This document shows, piece after piece, positions 25,257 through 33,175 of a stretch of DNA of 64,000 nucleotides (positions are counted from its first letter, which is position 1; every line of letters begins with the position of its first letter). The position numbers and the translations under genes are program-made. The notes under the pieces were generated by a model. That model saw only the letters and a list, made by a program, of their open reading frames with translations, searched no databases and was not told the DNA's origin. The stretch is from Spirochaeta thermophila DSM 6578. GTDB lineage: Bacteria > Spirochaetota > Spirochaetia > Winmispirales > Winmispiraceae. The stretch lies in contig NC_017583.1 of the NCBI RefSeq assembly GCF_000184345.1, forward strand, positions 868,001 through 932,000, given 5' to 3'.

Positions 25257-27107
25257 CTATCCCTCGTCAGGCAGCTTCCGTGCCGCACCGGTGTCTGCTG
25301 AGGTGGCGAGCAGGGCATAGGCCCTGAGTGCCTTCGATACGGGACGATTCCGGTGTCTGGGGGTGTAGGGCCGTTCTCGTGCCTCTTCTTCCTTCCTTCG
25401 CTGGGCGAGCTCCTCGTCGGAGAGCAGCACGTTGATCCGCCGGTTGGGGATATCGATCTCTATGACGTCGCCGTCCCGTAGGAGGGCGATCTCACCCCCT
25501 TCGGCCGCCTCGGGGGAGACGTGCCCGATGGAGAGTCCCGAGGTGCCGCCGCTGAACCTGCCGTCGGTGATGAGGGCGCACTCCTTGCCGAGGTGGCGGG
25601 CCTTGAGGTAGGAGGTGGGGTAGAGCATCTCCTGCATCCCCGGTCCCCCCTTCGGTCCCTCGTAGCGGATGACCACCACGTCTCCTGCCTTCACACGTTC
25701 GGGGTCGAGGATGCCCTCGCAGGCCTCCTCCTGCGACTCGAAGACCTTCGCAGGTCCTTTGAAGTGGAAGATGCTCGGGTCCACGCCCGCGGTTTTCACC
25801 ACGCACCCGCGTCGAGCGATGTTCCCGTAGAGGACCGCAAGCCCGCCGTCGGGATAGTAGGCGTGTTCCACGTCGCGGATGCAGCCGTTCGTCCTGTCGA
25901 GATCGAGTTCCTTGAAGTAGCTCTCCTGCGAGCCCATGGTGAGGCTCGGCCTCCCTGCAGGGGCGCTCGCATAGAGGCGCTTTGCCTCCTCGGTGGCCGT
26001 GGGACGCCTTATGTCATAGCGCGCGATGGCCTCCTCAAGGGTGAGGCCGTCCACTCTTCTCACCTCGGTGTGCAGGAGCCCTGCCCGTTCGAGTTCGCCC
26101 ATGATCCCGAGTATGCCGCCGGCTCGGTTTACATCTTCCACGTGGTATTCCGAACTGGGTGCCACCTTGCAGATACAGGGGATCCGACGGGACAGCTCGT
26201 CGATGTCCTCGAGGGTGAACTCCACCTCCGCCTCACGGGCGATCGCGAGGATATGGAGTACCGTATTGGTTGAGCCCCCCATGGCAATATCCAGGGCCAT
26301 CGCGTTCATGAAGGCCTCACGGGTGGCGATCGACCGGGGAAGGTGCCTGTCATCGCCCTCGTAGTAGTATTCTTCCACCAGATCGCAGATGCGATGCGCC
26401 GCCTGCTCGAAGAGCCTCACTCTGTTCTTGTGGGTGGCCACCACCGTGCCGTTACCCGGGAGGGCGAGGCCCAGAGCCTCGTTGAGACAGTTCATGGAAT
26501 TGGCGGTGAACATGCCTGAACATGAACCGCACGTGGGACAGGCGATCCGCTCTATGGCGGAGATCTTCTCGTCGGAGACCTCCTCGTCCGCCGCGAGGAC
26601 CATTGCGTCCACGAGGTCATACTTTTTCCCATCGAGAGCGCCCGCCTCCATGGGACCGCCGCTCACGAAGATGGTGGGGATGTTGAGTCGCATGGCCGCC
26701 ATGAGCATGCCCGGCGTGATCTTGTCGCAGTTGCTGATGCAGACCAGGGCGTCCGCCTTGTGGGCGTTCACCATGTACTCCACACTGTCGGCGATGAGAT
26801 CGCGCGAGGGGAGGGAGTAGAGCATCCCGTCGTGCCCCATGGCGATCCCGTCGTCGATGGCGATGGTGTTGAACTCGGCCGCGAAGAAGCCGCGGCTCTC
26901 GATGATCTTTTTGACATACTGGCCTATCTCGTGGAGGTGGGTGTGTCCCGGCACGAACTGGGTGAACGAATTGGCGATGGCGATCACCGGCTTGCCGATC
27001 ATCTCCTCCTTCATGCCCGCCGCCCGCCAGAGACTCCGGGCTCCCGCCATCAGCCTCCCGCTCGTGGTGATGCTGCTCCGTAAGGGGATCTTCGGTGTCT
27101 GCGCCAT
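25257..27107 (-). CDS. ilvD: Dihydroxy-acid dehydratase
   Basis: A 616-residue enzyme of valine/isoleucine synthesis that dehydrates dihydroxy acids to 2-oxo acids. Cysteines in [10 protein letters not shown] and [17 protein letters not shown] bind the iron-sulfur cluster, and the C-terminal [17 protein letters not shown] is a family signature. Length is as expected. It stands alone: no other ilv or leu genes are in the window. Its own promoter lies at 27137-27165 with an inverted repeat over the -10 box. The short upstream gap separates it from trkH on the same strand. Confidence 0.95.
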   Translation of the reverse strand: MAQTPKIPLRSSITTSGRLMAGARSLWRAAGMKEEMIGKPVIAIANSFTQFVPGHTHLHEIGQYVKKIIESRGFFAAEFNTIAIDDGIAMGHDGMLYSLPSRDLIADSVEYMVNAHKADALVCISNCDKITPGMLMAAMRLNIPTIFVSGGPMEAGALDGKKYDLVDAMVLAADEEVSDEKISAIERIACPTCGSCSGMFTANSMNCLNEALGLALPGNGTVVATHKNRVRLFEQAAHRICDLVEEYYYEGDDRHLPRSIATREAFMNAMALDIAMGGSTNTVLHILAIAREAEVEFTLEDIDELSRRIPCICKVAPSSEYHVEDVNRAGGILGIMGELERAGLLHTEVRRVDGLTLEEAIARYDIRRPTATEEAKRLYASAPAGRPSLTMGSQESYFKELDLDRTNGCIRDVEHAYYPDGGLAVLYGNIARRGCVVKTAGVDPSIFHFKGPAKVFESQEEACEGILDPERVKAGDVVVIRYEGPKGGPGMQEMLYPTSYLKARHLGKECALITDGRFSGGTSGLSIGHVSPEAAEGGEIALLRDGDVIEIDIPNRRINVLLSDEELAQRRKEEEARERPYTPRHRNRPVSKALRAYALLATSADTGAARKLPDEG

Positions 27108-27134
27108 GGCTCGGCCTCCTCTCGGGTATGTCGT

Positions 27135-27165
27135 TACTCTAAAGAGTATTCGCCTCCCACGTCAA
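27135..27165 (-). promoter_or_regulatory. ilvD promoter with overlapping inverted repeat
   Basis: TTGACG (27160-27165), 17-base spacer, TTAGAG (27137-27142). The inverted repeat TACTCT-AA-AGAGTA (27135-27148) covers the -10 box and is a candidate operator. Confidence 0.55.
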
Positions 27166-27174
27166 TAACGTCTC

Positions 27175-28620
27175 CTAGCGCCAGAACCTGGGATGGAACA
27201 CCACCAGCACCGTGTAGAGCTCGAGCCTTCCCAGGAGCATGGCGGCGGAGAGCACCCACTTGATGTATACAGGGAAAAAGGCGTAGTTCTGCGTCGGTCC
27301 TATTTTTGCAAATCCCGGTCCTATGTTCCCCAGGGTCACGAGGGCCGAGGACAACGAGGTGGTGAGGTCGTATCCTCCCGAGGTCACCACCAGCGTCACG
27401 GCGAGAAGAATCGCTATATAAAGAAAAAAGAAACCGGAGATGCTCATGAGGAAATCCTTCCTCACCGGCTCTCCGTTGACGCGGGGCCTGAAGACACCGT
27501 AGGGGAAGAGGAGGTATTTCAACTCCACCACCGCCTGCTTGGCCAGGGTGACGAGCCTGATCACCTTGATCCCGCCTCCCGTGGACCCCGAGCATCCTCC
27601 TACGAACATGAGGAAGAAGAGCACGCCTTTCGCAAAGGCAGGCCAGGCATCGAAATCGGCCGTGGCGAACCCGGTCGTGGTGAGGATGGAAGCCACCTGG
27701 AAGCCGGCGTATCGCAGGGCGTTAAGGAGGGATCCATAGAGAGGCCGCACCGCGAGGGCCACGGCGAGAGTCGACACTGCGAATATGCCGGCGTATGCCC
27801 TGGCCTCGGTGTTCCTCAGGATATCCCGGCCCTTTCCCGACCACACCCTGTGATAGAGACCGAAGTTGAATCCCGCCATGAGCATGAAGACCGTGATCAC
27901 CACGTCGACATAGGCCGAGCGGTAGGCCCCCACGCTCTGATTCCGGGGGGAGAACCCGCCGGTGGCCAGTGTGCCGAAGGTGTGGGTGAGTGCGTCGAAG
28001 AGGTCCATCCCGCCCAGCATGAGGAGCACGGTCTCGGCCGCCGTGAAGCCCACGTAGATCTTCCAGAGCACCTTCGCGGTCTGGGCGATGGTGGGAGTCA
28101 CCTTCTCGAGGGTGGGGCCGGGTGACTCGGCCTTGAAGAGCTGGGCCCCCGCAACCCCGAGGAGCGGGAGGAGTGCCACGGTGAGCACCACGATCCCCAT
28201 ACCGCCGAGCCAGTGGGTGAGCGAGCGCCAGAAGAGGATCGAACGGGGCAGCCCCTCGATCTCGGTGAGTATGGAGGCCCCTGTGGTGGTGAACCCCGAC
28301 ATGGTCTCGAAAAAGGCGTCGGTGTAGGAGGGGATGCTCCCCGAGAGGGTGAAGGGAAGGGCTCCGAATCCGGCTGCCGAGATCCAGCTCAAGGTGACGA
28401 AGAGGAAGGCGTGGCGGACCTGAAGCTTGATGAAGCGCTCCCCCGTGGAGAGGAAAAGCAGGACGAGGCCCGAGACTGCCATGATGATCATGGTGAAGAG
28501 GAAGGCCTGCCACGTACGCGGCCCCTCGAAGAGGGCGATGCCCAGGGGAATGAGGAGGAACCCTGCGAGCAGGAGGAGGAGGAACCCCAGAAGGCGGGCG
28601 ATTCCCTTCAGGTGGATCAC
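27175..28620 (-). CDS. trkH: Trk potassium uptake system, membrane subunit
   Basis: A 481-residue membrane protein of the TrkH/KtrB superfamily. Four pore loops are visible as glycine motifs: SGFTTTGASILT, GTLATGGFSP, TTGFATADF and GGCSGSTGGGIK. The protein forms the K+ channel gated by the TrkA ring. GTG at 28620 overlaps the trkA stop as GTGA, with GGAGGAG upstream, so translation is coupled. The frame is open far upstream (to 29766), but that part is the shadow of trkA. Confidence 0.93.
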   Translation of the reverse strand: MIHLKGIARLLGFLLLLLAGFLLIPLGIALFEGPRTWQAFLFTMIIMAVSGLVLLFLSTGERFIKLQVRHAFLFVTLSWISAAGFGALPFTLSGSIPSYTDAFFETMSGFTTTGASILTEIEGLPRSILFWRSLTHWLGGMGIVVLTVALLPLLGVAGAQLFKAESPGPTLEKVTPTIAQTAKVLWKIYVGFTAAETVLLMLGGMDLFDALTHTFGTLATGGFSPRNQSVGAYRSAYVDVVITVFMLMAGFNFGLYHRVWSGKGRDILRNTEARAYAGIFAVSTLAVALAVRPLYGSLLNALRYAGFQVASILTTTGFATADFDAWPAFAKGVLFFLMFVGGCSGSTGGGIKVIRLVTLAKQAVVELKYLLFPYGVFRPRVNGEPVRKDFLMSISGFFFLYIAILLAVTLVVTSGGYDLTTSLSSALVTLGNIGPGFAKIGPTQNYAFFPVYIKWVLSAAMLLGRLELYTVLVVFHPRFWR

Positions 28621-30011
28621 GCGAAGAACTCCTCCACCTTCTGCCGGTGTGTCTGGTTGAAGATGAGTACCAGCTTGTCGCCCTCCCTCAGCTCTGTGTC
28701 CCCTGAGGGGATGATCTGCTCCTCCTTTCGCGTGATGAGGAGGATGAGCGTCTCCCCCGGGAGCCCGAGCTCCTTTATCTTCTTCCCGATGAACGGGGAG
28801 GTGGGGAGGATCACGGTCTCCACAAGCTCGTACGGACTCCCCGAGATGGGGTAGATGGTGTGAACCTTCTCCTGGTAGATGGCCTTGAGGATGGTGGTGA
28901 GCACGGCGTGGTTGAGGCTCACGGTCACGTCCAGGCCGAGCTGTTCCCCCAGGTGCATGAAGGGGATGCGGTGGACCACGGCGATGGACTTGCGCACCCC
29001 CACCTTCTTGGCGTAGAGGGCGGTGAGCAGGTTGAGCTCCTGACTCTGGGTGGCGGTGATCACGACGTCGTACCCCTCGAGGTTCCCCTCCTCCATGAAG
29101 CCTTCCTGAGAGATATCCACGTTGCTCACGGTGGCGTCGGGATACCGGTGAGCGAGGTACTTGCACCGGTCGTAGTCCTGGTCGATGATGTGGAACTGGT
29201 AGCGTTGAGGTGTGAAGATGCGCCTGAAGAGGTGCCGGAAGAAGCCGCCCTCTTCCCTTCGTGCGTTGAGCATGTCGAGGATGTAGCAGCCCAACTCGCC
29301 GCCGCCGACCAGGACGATCTTCTTTATCTCCTCGGGGGTGATGCCTATGGCCTTGTAGAGCGTGGGGAAGTCTTCGGGGCGGGCGAGGATGTAGAGATGG
29401 TCGCCTTCCTCGATGGGAGTGTGGCCCGAGGGGACCTGGTAGGCCTCCCCCCGCTGGATGAGGGGGACGAGGAAGAGGAGGCCTACGACGGCGCGGAGGT
29501 GCTGTATGGGTTTCTTGATGAAAGGCGAGGAGGGAGGGACCTTTATCACCTGGAGCTGGAAGTGCGAGGTCTCGAACAGGCTGATGGGGCTCATGGCCCC
29601 GCTCTGGATGGCGCGCACCACCATCCGGGCGGTCTCTATCTCCGGGTTGATGATGATGTCGATGCCGAAGAGGGGGGTCTCGAGCACCTCGCTCGCGCTG
29701 TAGTCGAACTTCCTCACCCTGGCGATGGTCTTGGGGGTATGGAACACGCTCTTGGCGAGCCCACACGATATGATGTTGATCTCGTCGGAGTCGGTGACGC
29801 TCACGAAGTAGTCGGCCTTATCCACCTCCGCCTTTCGGAGGGTCTCGATCTGGTTTCCCGGCTCGTTGAGCACGAAGCAGTCGAGGAGATTGGCCGCGTG
29901 TCGTGCGAGGGCGGGATCCTGTTCGATGATGGTGATCGCGTGTCCTTCCTGGATGAGGGTCCGGGCGAGCTGGAACCCCACCCTTCCCGCACCATGGATG
30001 ATGATGTTCAT
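28617..30011 (-). CDS. trkA: Trk potassium uptake system, regulatory NAD-binding subunit
   Basis: A 464-residue cytoplasmic protein made of two RCK_N/RCK_C pairs: Rossmann motifs IIIHGAGRVGFQLA at the N-terminus and IVLVGGGELGCYIL near residue 230, each followed by a C-terminal ligand domain (PIEEGDHLYILA; ELREGDKLVLIF). It binds NAD(H)/nucleotides and gates TrkH. It is first in a two-gene operon with trkH. The promoter -10 box ends 6 bases before the ATG, so the mRNA may be leaderless. Confidence 0.94.
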   Translation of the reverse strand: MNIIIHGAGRVGFQLARTLIQEGHAITIIEQDPALARHAANLLDCFVLNEPGNQIETLRKAEVDKADYFVSVTDSDEINIISCGLAKSVFHTPKTIARVRKFDYSASEVLETPLFGIDIIINPEIETARMVVRAIQSGAMSPISLFETSHFQLQVIKVPPSSPFIKKPIQHLRAVVGLLFLVPLIQRGEAYQVPSGHTPIEEGDHLYILARPEDFPTLYKAIGITPEEIKKIVLVGGGELGCYILDMLNARREEGGFFRHLFRRIFTPQRYQFHIIDQDYDRCKYLAHRYPDATVSNVDISQEGFMEEGNLEGYDVVITATQSQELNLLTALYAKKVGVRKSIAVVHRIPFMHLGEQLGLDVTVSLNHAVLTTILKAIYQEKVHTIYPISGSPYELVETVILPTSPFIGKKIKELGLPGETLILLITRKEEQIIPSGDTELREGDKLVLIFNQTHRQKVEEFFA

Positions 30012-30017
30012 AGCTCC

Positions 30018-30046
30018 ACGATACGGCAGGAGGGAACGCCTGTCAA
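30018..30046 (-). promoter_or_regulatory. trkA promoter
   Basis: TTGACA (30041-30046), 17-base spacer, TATCGT (30018-30023); start codon at 30011. Confidence 0.7.
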
Positions 30047-30115
30047 TCTCGATTCAGCGTGCTGGGGAAATTTCGCGGGGGAGAGCTCAGAGCATACGAA
30101 AGAAACCGTTTTCTC

Positions 30116-30144
30116 TTGTCAGGGACATCCTATCCTGGTAGGAT
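30116..30144 (+). promoter_or_regulatory. Promoter of the SASA-type esterase gene
   Basis: TTGTCA (30116-30121), 17-base spacer, TAGGAT (30139-30144), 19 bases before the start codon. Confidence 0.65.
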
Positions 30145-30163
30145 GGGTGCGAGGAGGTATACT

Positions 30164-31702
30164 ATGCTGAGAACCTGTGGATATCGCCTGCTCGCACTGG
30201 TGAGCAGTATCCTCTTGCTCGTGGGGTGTGTAACCATGGAGAAGACAACGGAACCCCTGGTCCCTTTGAAGACCTCGAGACTCTTCCTCAACAACATGGT
30301 CCTCCAGCGTGAGGTGCCGGTCCCCGTGTGGGGAACCGGACATCCGGGCCTCACGGTGGAGGTGCGATTCAGAGATCAGGTGAAGCGGAGCGTGGTGGAC
30401 GAGGAGGGGAGGTGGATGGTCTGGCTCGATCCCATGGAGGCGTCCACCCGGGACGAGGAGATGACCATCTCCTATGTGCTCTCGGAGCGTGACCGGAGGC
30501 GGATCGCAGGGGAGCCCGAGGTCCGGGTGCTCCGGGGCGTGCTGGTCGGTGACGTGTGGCTCTGTGCCGGGCAGTCCAACATGGAGATGGGCATGGCCGC
30601 CATCGCCGATCGCGACCGGGAGCTCGAGGACATCGACTACCCGCACATCCGCCTCTACCTCATCCCCAAGTCGACCGGTCCCTTCCCGGAAAGGGATGTT
30701 CCGGGCGCGTGGTTCCCCTCCGAGCGCGAGTACCTCGTGACCGGAGGGTGGTTCGGGTTTTCCGCGGTGGCCTACACGTTCGGGAGGAAGCTCCACAAGG
30801 AGCTGGGCGTGCCCATAGGCCTCATCCAGGCCGCCTATGGAGGAAGCCCCATCCACGCCTGGATCCCCGAGGAAGAGCTTCGGGCCTTCCCGGAGCTGGC
30901 ACGGTATGCCGAGATGATAGATGAGGCCCGCGCGGAGTACGAGGATGCCCTGAAGCGTGATCCTGCTGCACGTCACCCATGGGAGGGGATCACCGACTAC
31001 GACAAGCTCAAGCCTGCTACGATTTACAACGCGATGATCGCTCCGCTCGTGCCCCTCGCCCTCAAGGGTGTGATCTGGTATCAGGGGGAGAGCGACGTGG
31101 GCGATGGACCCCTCTATACGGTGAAGATGCGCGCCCTCATCCAGGGACTGAGGCGCCTCTTCGGTGACCCGGCGCTTCCGTTTTTCTTCGCCCAGATCGC
31201 TCCGTGGGACTATGGGACCGAGGGGCTCCTCCCGAGGTTCTGGGAGGCCCAGGCGGCGGTGCTCGAGGTGCCGCACACGGGTATGGCGCCCACGGTGGAT
31301 GTGGGCGATCCGGACGACATCCATCCCCGCCGCAAGCGTGAGGTGGGAGAGCGCCTCGCCCTCCTCGCCCTCCACGATGTCTACGGGCGGGATGATATCG
31401 ACCCCTTCCCCCCCACTGCGGTGCGGGTGGTGAGGGAGCCCTCGGGGGTGCGGGTGATCTTCGCCCATGCGGAGAGGCTCGTGACACACGACGGGAATCC
31501 GCCCCGCGAGTTCTCCGTGGTGCGCTCCTCGGGAGAGGTGGTCCCGGCCCCGGCCCTCATCGAGGGACAGTCCGTGCTGCTGCAGGTGGAGCACCCCGAG
31601 GAGGTGCGGGAGGTACGGTACGCGTGGCGCAACACCCCCGAGGTGAACCTCTTCGACGAATCGGGACTTCCCGCCATGCCGTTCTCGCTGAGGGTGGAGT
31701 AG
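30164..31702 (+). CDS. SASA-domain acetylesterase lipoprotein
   Basis: A 512-residue predicted lipoprotein (lipobox LLLVGC). It matches the sialate-O-acetylesterase/acetylxylan-esterase SASA architecture: DVWLCAGQSNMEMGM with nucleophile S138, the block GVIWYQGESDV and the late DDIHPRRKREVG with catalytic His. In plant-polysaccharide degraders such proteins remove acetyl groups from hemicellulose; sialic acid use is not otherwise suggested here. ATG follows CGAGGAGGTATACT. It lies 60 bases before the GH5 gene on the same strand, which has its own promoter. Confidence 0.85.
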   Translation: MLRTCGYRLLALVSSILLLVGCVTMEKTTEPLVPLKTSRLFLNNMVLQREVPVPVWGTGHPGLTVEVRFRDQVKRSVVDEEGRWMVWLDPMEASTRDEEMTISYVLSERDRRRIAGEPEVRVLRGVLVGDVWLCAGQSNMEMGMAAIADRDRELEDIDYPHIRLYLIPKSTGPFPERDVPGAWFPSEREYLVTGGWFGFSAVAYTFGRKLHKELGVPIGLIQAAYGGSPIHAWIPEEELRAFPELARYAEMIDEARAEYEDALKRDPAARHPWEGITDYDKLKPATIYNAMIAPLVPLALKGVIWYQGESDVGDGPLYTVKMRALIQGLRRLFGDPALPFFFAQIAPWDYGTEGLLPRFWEAQAAVLEVPHTGMAPTVDVGDPDDIHPRRKREVGERLALLALHDVYGRDDIDPFPPTAVRVVREPSGVRVIFAHAERLVTHDGNPPREFSVVRSSGEVVPAPALIEGQSVLLQVEHPEEVREVRYAWRNTPEVNLFDESGLPAMPFSLRVE

Positions 31703-31712
31703 GGCGGACATC

Positions 31713-31741
31713 TCGACCAACTGGAGGGCGTGCTCTATACT
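31713..31741 (+). promoter_or_regulatory. Promoter of the GH5 gene
   Basis: TCGACC (31713-31718), 17-base spacer, TATACT (31736-31741), 21 bases before the start codon. Confidence 0.55.
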
Positions 31742-31762
31742 TAGGGCAGAGGAGGTGGTCTC

Positions 31763-32758
31763 ATGAAGCGGAAGTGGATCATCGTGCTCGCGGCGGTGGT
31801 GGTGCTCGCGGCGGGCGTGGGGGTGGGTCTCAGCCTCGCCACCGGCGGATCGGTGGTGGATCGGCACGGCATGCTCCAGGTGAGGGGCAATGCGATCTGC
31901 GATGCCCATGGCCGAAGGATACAGCTACGGGGAATGAGCCTCTTCTGGAGTCAGTGGTCGGCGCCGTTCTGGAACCCGGAGCTGGTGAGAAACCTCGCCC
32001 GTACCTGGAAGGTCTCCCTCATTCGAGCTGCCATGGGGGTGGAGAACGCCTACCTCACGAGCAACAAGTACCACAAGAACCTCCTCATCAAGGTGGTGGA
32101 TGCGGCGATCGAGGAGGGAATCTATGTGATCATCGACTGGCACTCCCACAACATCTACCTTCCGCAGGCCGAGGCCTTCTTTGCCGAGATGGCCGAGCGG
32201 TATGGCAACGTACCGAACGTGATCTTCGAGATCTACAATGAGCCTGATACCGAGACATGGGACGAGATCAAGGCCTATGCGGTGCGCATCATCGAGACCA
32301 TACGCTCGAGGGGGGCGAAGAACCTCATCGTTGTGGGCACGCCGCACTGGTCGCAGGACGTTGATGTGGCGGCCGACGATCCGATTACCGGGTACGAGAA
32401 CATCGCCTATACCCTCCACTTCTACGCAGGGACGCACCGGGAGGAGTTGAGGGAAAAGGCCCGGTATGCTCTTTCGAAGGGGCTTCCGATTTTTGTAACG
32501 GAGTGGGGTACGTGTGAGGCCTCGGGAGATGGGCCGATTGATGTGGAGGAATCCGAACGTTGGCTCGCCTTTCTGGATGAACATATGATAAGCTGGGCGA
32601 ACTGGGCCATGAACGACAAGCGCGAGAGTGCCTCGGTCCTTGTCTTCGGGGCGAGCACCACGGGGCCCTGGCCCGACGACCAGCTCACCGAGTCGGGACG
32701 TTTCGTGAAGGCCAAGATCATGGAGGCCCCGGTGAGGGTGGGGGAGCGGGTGGAGTAG
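31763..32758 (+). CDS. GH5 endo-beta-glucanase (cellulase)
   Basis: A 331-residue glycoside hydrolase family 5 enzyme, subfamily-2-like. An N-terminal hydrophobic segment (about residues 5-27) without an obvious cleavage site serves as signal or anchor. Catalytic residues are E160 in IYNEPDTETW (acid/base) and E247 in FVTEWGT (nucleophile); IDWHSHN and ISWANWAMNDK are further family motifs. Length fits a lone catalytic domain with no carbohydrate-binding module. It probably cuts cellulose or mixed-linkage beta-glucan. AGAGGAGGTGGTCTC precedes the ATG. Confidence 0.93.
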   Translation: MKRKWIIVLAAVVVLAAGVGVGLSLATGGSVVDRHGMLQVRGNAICDAHGRRIQLRGMSLFWSQWSAPFWNPELVRNLARTWKVSLIRAAMGVENAYLTSNKYHKNLLIKVVDAAIEEGIYVIIDWHSHNIYLPQAEAFFAEMAERYGNVPNVIFEIYNEPDTETWDEIKAYAVRIIETIRSRGAKNLIVVGTPHWSQDVDVAADDPITGYENIAYTLHFYAGTHREELREKARYALSKGLPIFVTEWGTCEASGDGPIDVEESERWLAFLDEHMISWANWAMNDKRESASVLVFGASTTGPWPDDQLTESGRFVKAKIMEAPVRVGERVE

Positions 32759-32795
32759 GGGAGCGCTCGTACGGACTACTCCGAATGGTGAGAGG

Positions 32796-32824
32796 TTGAC
32801 AAAAGGAATATCGTCTGTTAATAT
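32796..32824 (+). promoter_or_regulatory. Promoter of the metal-resistance operon
   Basis: TTGACA (32796-32801), exactly 17 bases, TAATAT (32819-32824). Confidence 0.85.
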
Positions 32825-32842
32825 ATGAATAGTTGTTCATAT
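32823..32842. promoter_or_regulatory. SmtB/ArsR-type operator
   Basis: ATATGAATA-GT-TGTTCATAT is an inverted repeat of the ArsR/SmtB family type (TGAA...TTCA). It begins inside the -10 box, so repressor binding would block RNA polymerase. Confidence 0.8.
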
Positions 32843-32862
32843 GTTCATTTCAAGGAGCATGT

Positions 32863-33165
32863 ATGCCTGAGTTTTCCGAGGAACAGGAGGTCCTCATCGA
32901 TGAAATGGCCTCCTTTTTCAGGATGATGGGGGATCCCACCCGTATCAGGATCCTCTCCCTCCTTTTCGACGAGGAGCTCTGCGTGCACACCCTTGCCGAC
33001 CGGCTGGAGATGACGCAGTCCGCGGTCTCCCACCAGCTTGCGCTCCTTAAACATGCATGGCTCGTGCGTTCGAGACGGGAGGGAAAGCATGTGTACTACA
33101 GCCTTGCGGACGAGCACGTGAAACAGGTGTACGAGCTCGCCCGGGAGCACCTCGAGGAGATGTGA
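32863..33165 (+). CDS. ArsR/SmtB-family metal-sensing repressor
   Basis: A 100-residue winged-helix repressor. The HTH is LADRLEMTQSAVSHQLALLK. The C-terminal helix DEHVKQVYELAREHLEE carries the Asp-x-His...His-x-x-Glu pattern of the alpha5 zinc site of SmtB/CzrA, and ELCVHTL has only the single Cys of the alpha3 site, so a Zn(II) sensor is more likely than a CadC-type sensor. ATG at 32863 follows AAGGAG. It lies 10 bases before a P-type ATPase gene it should control; its operator is at 32823-32842. Confidence 0.92.
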   Translation: MPEFSEEQEVLIDEMASFFRMMGDPTRIRILSLLFDEELCVHTLADRLEMTQSAVSHQLALLKHAWLVRSRREGKHVYYSLADEHVKQVYELAREHLEEM

Positions 33166-33175
33166 GGAGCACGGA

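Noticed and set aside
27175-29766. Open frame of 863 codons on the minus strand suggesting a giant TrkH fusion
   Set aside because: The upstream 380 codons are low-complexity shadow of trkA in another frame; GTG at 28620 with GGAGGAG and a GTGA overlap is the natural trkH start.
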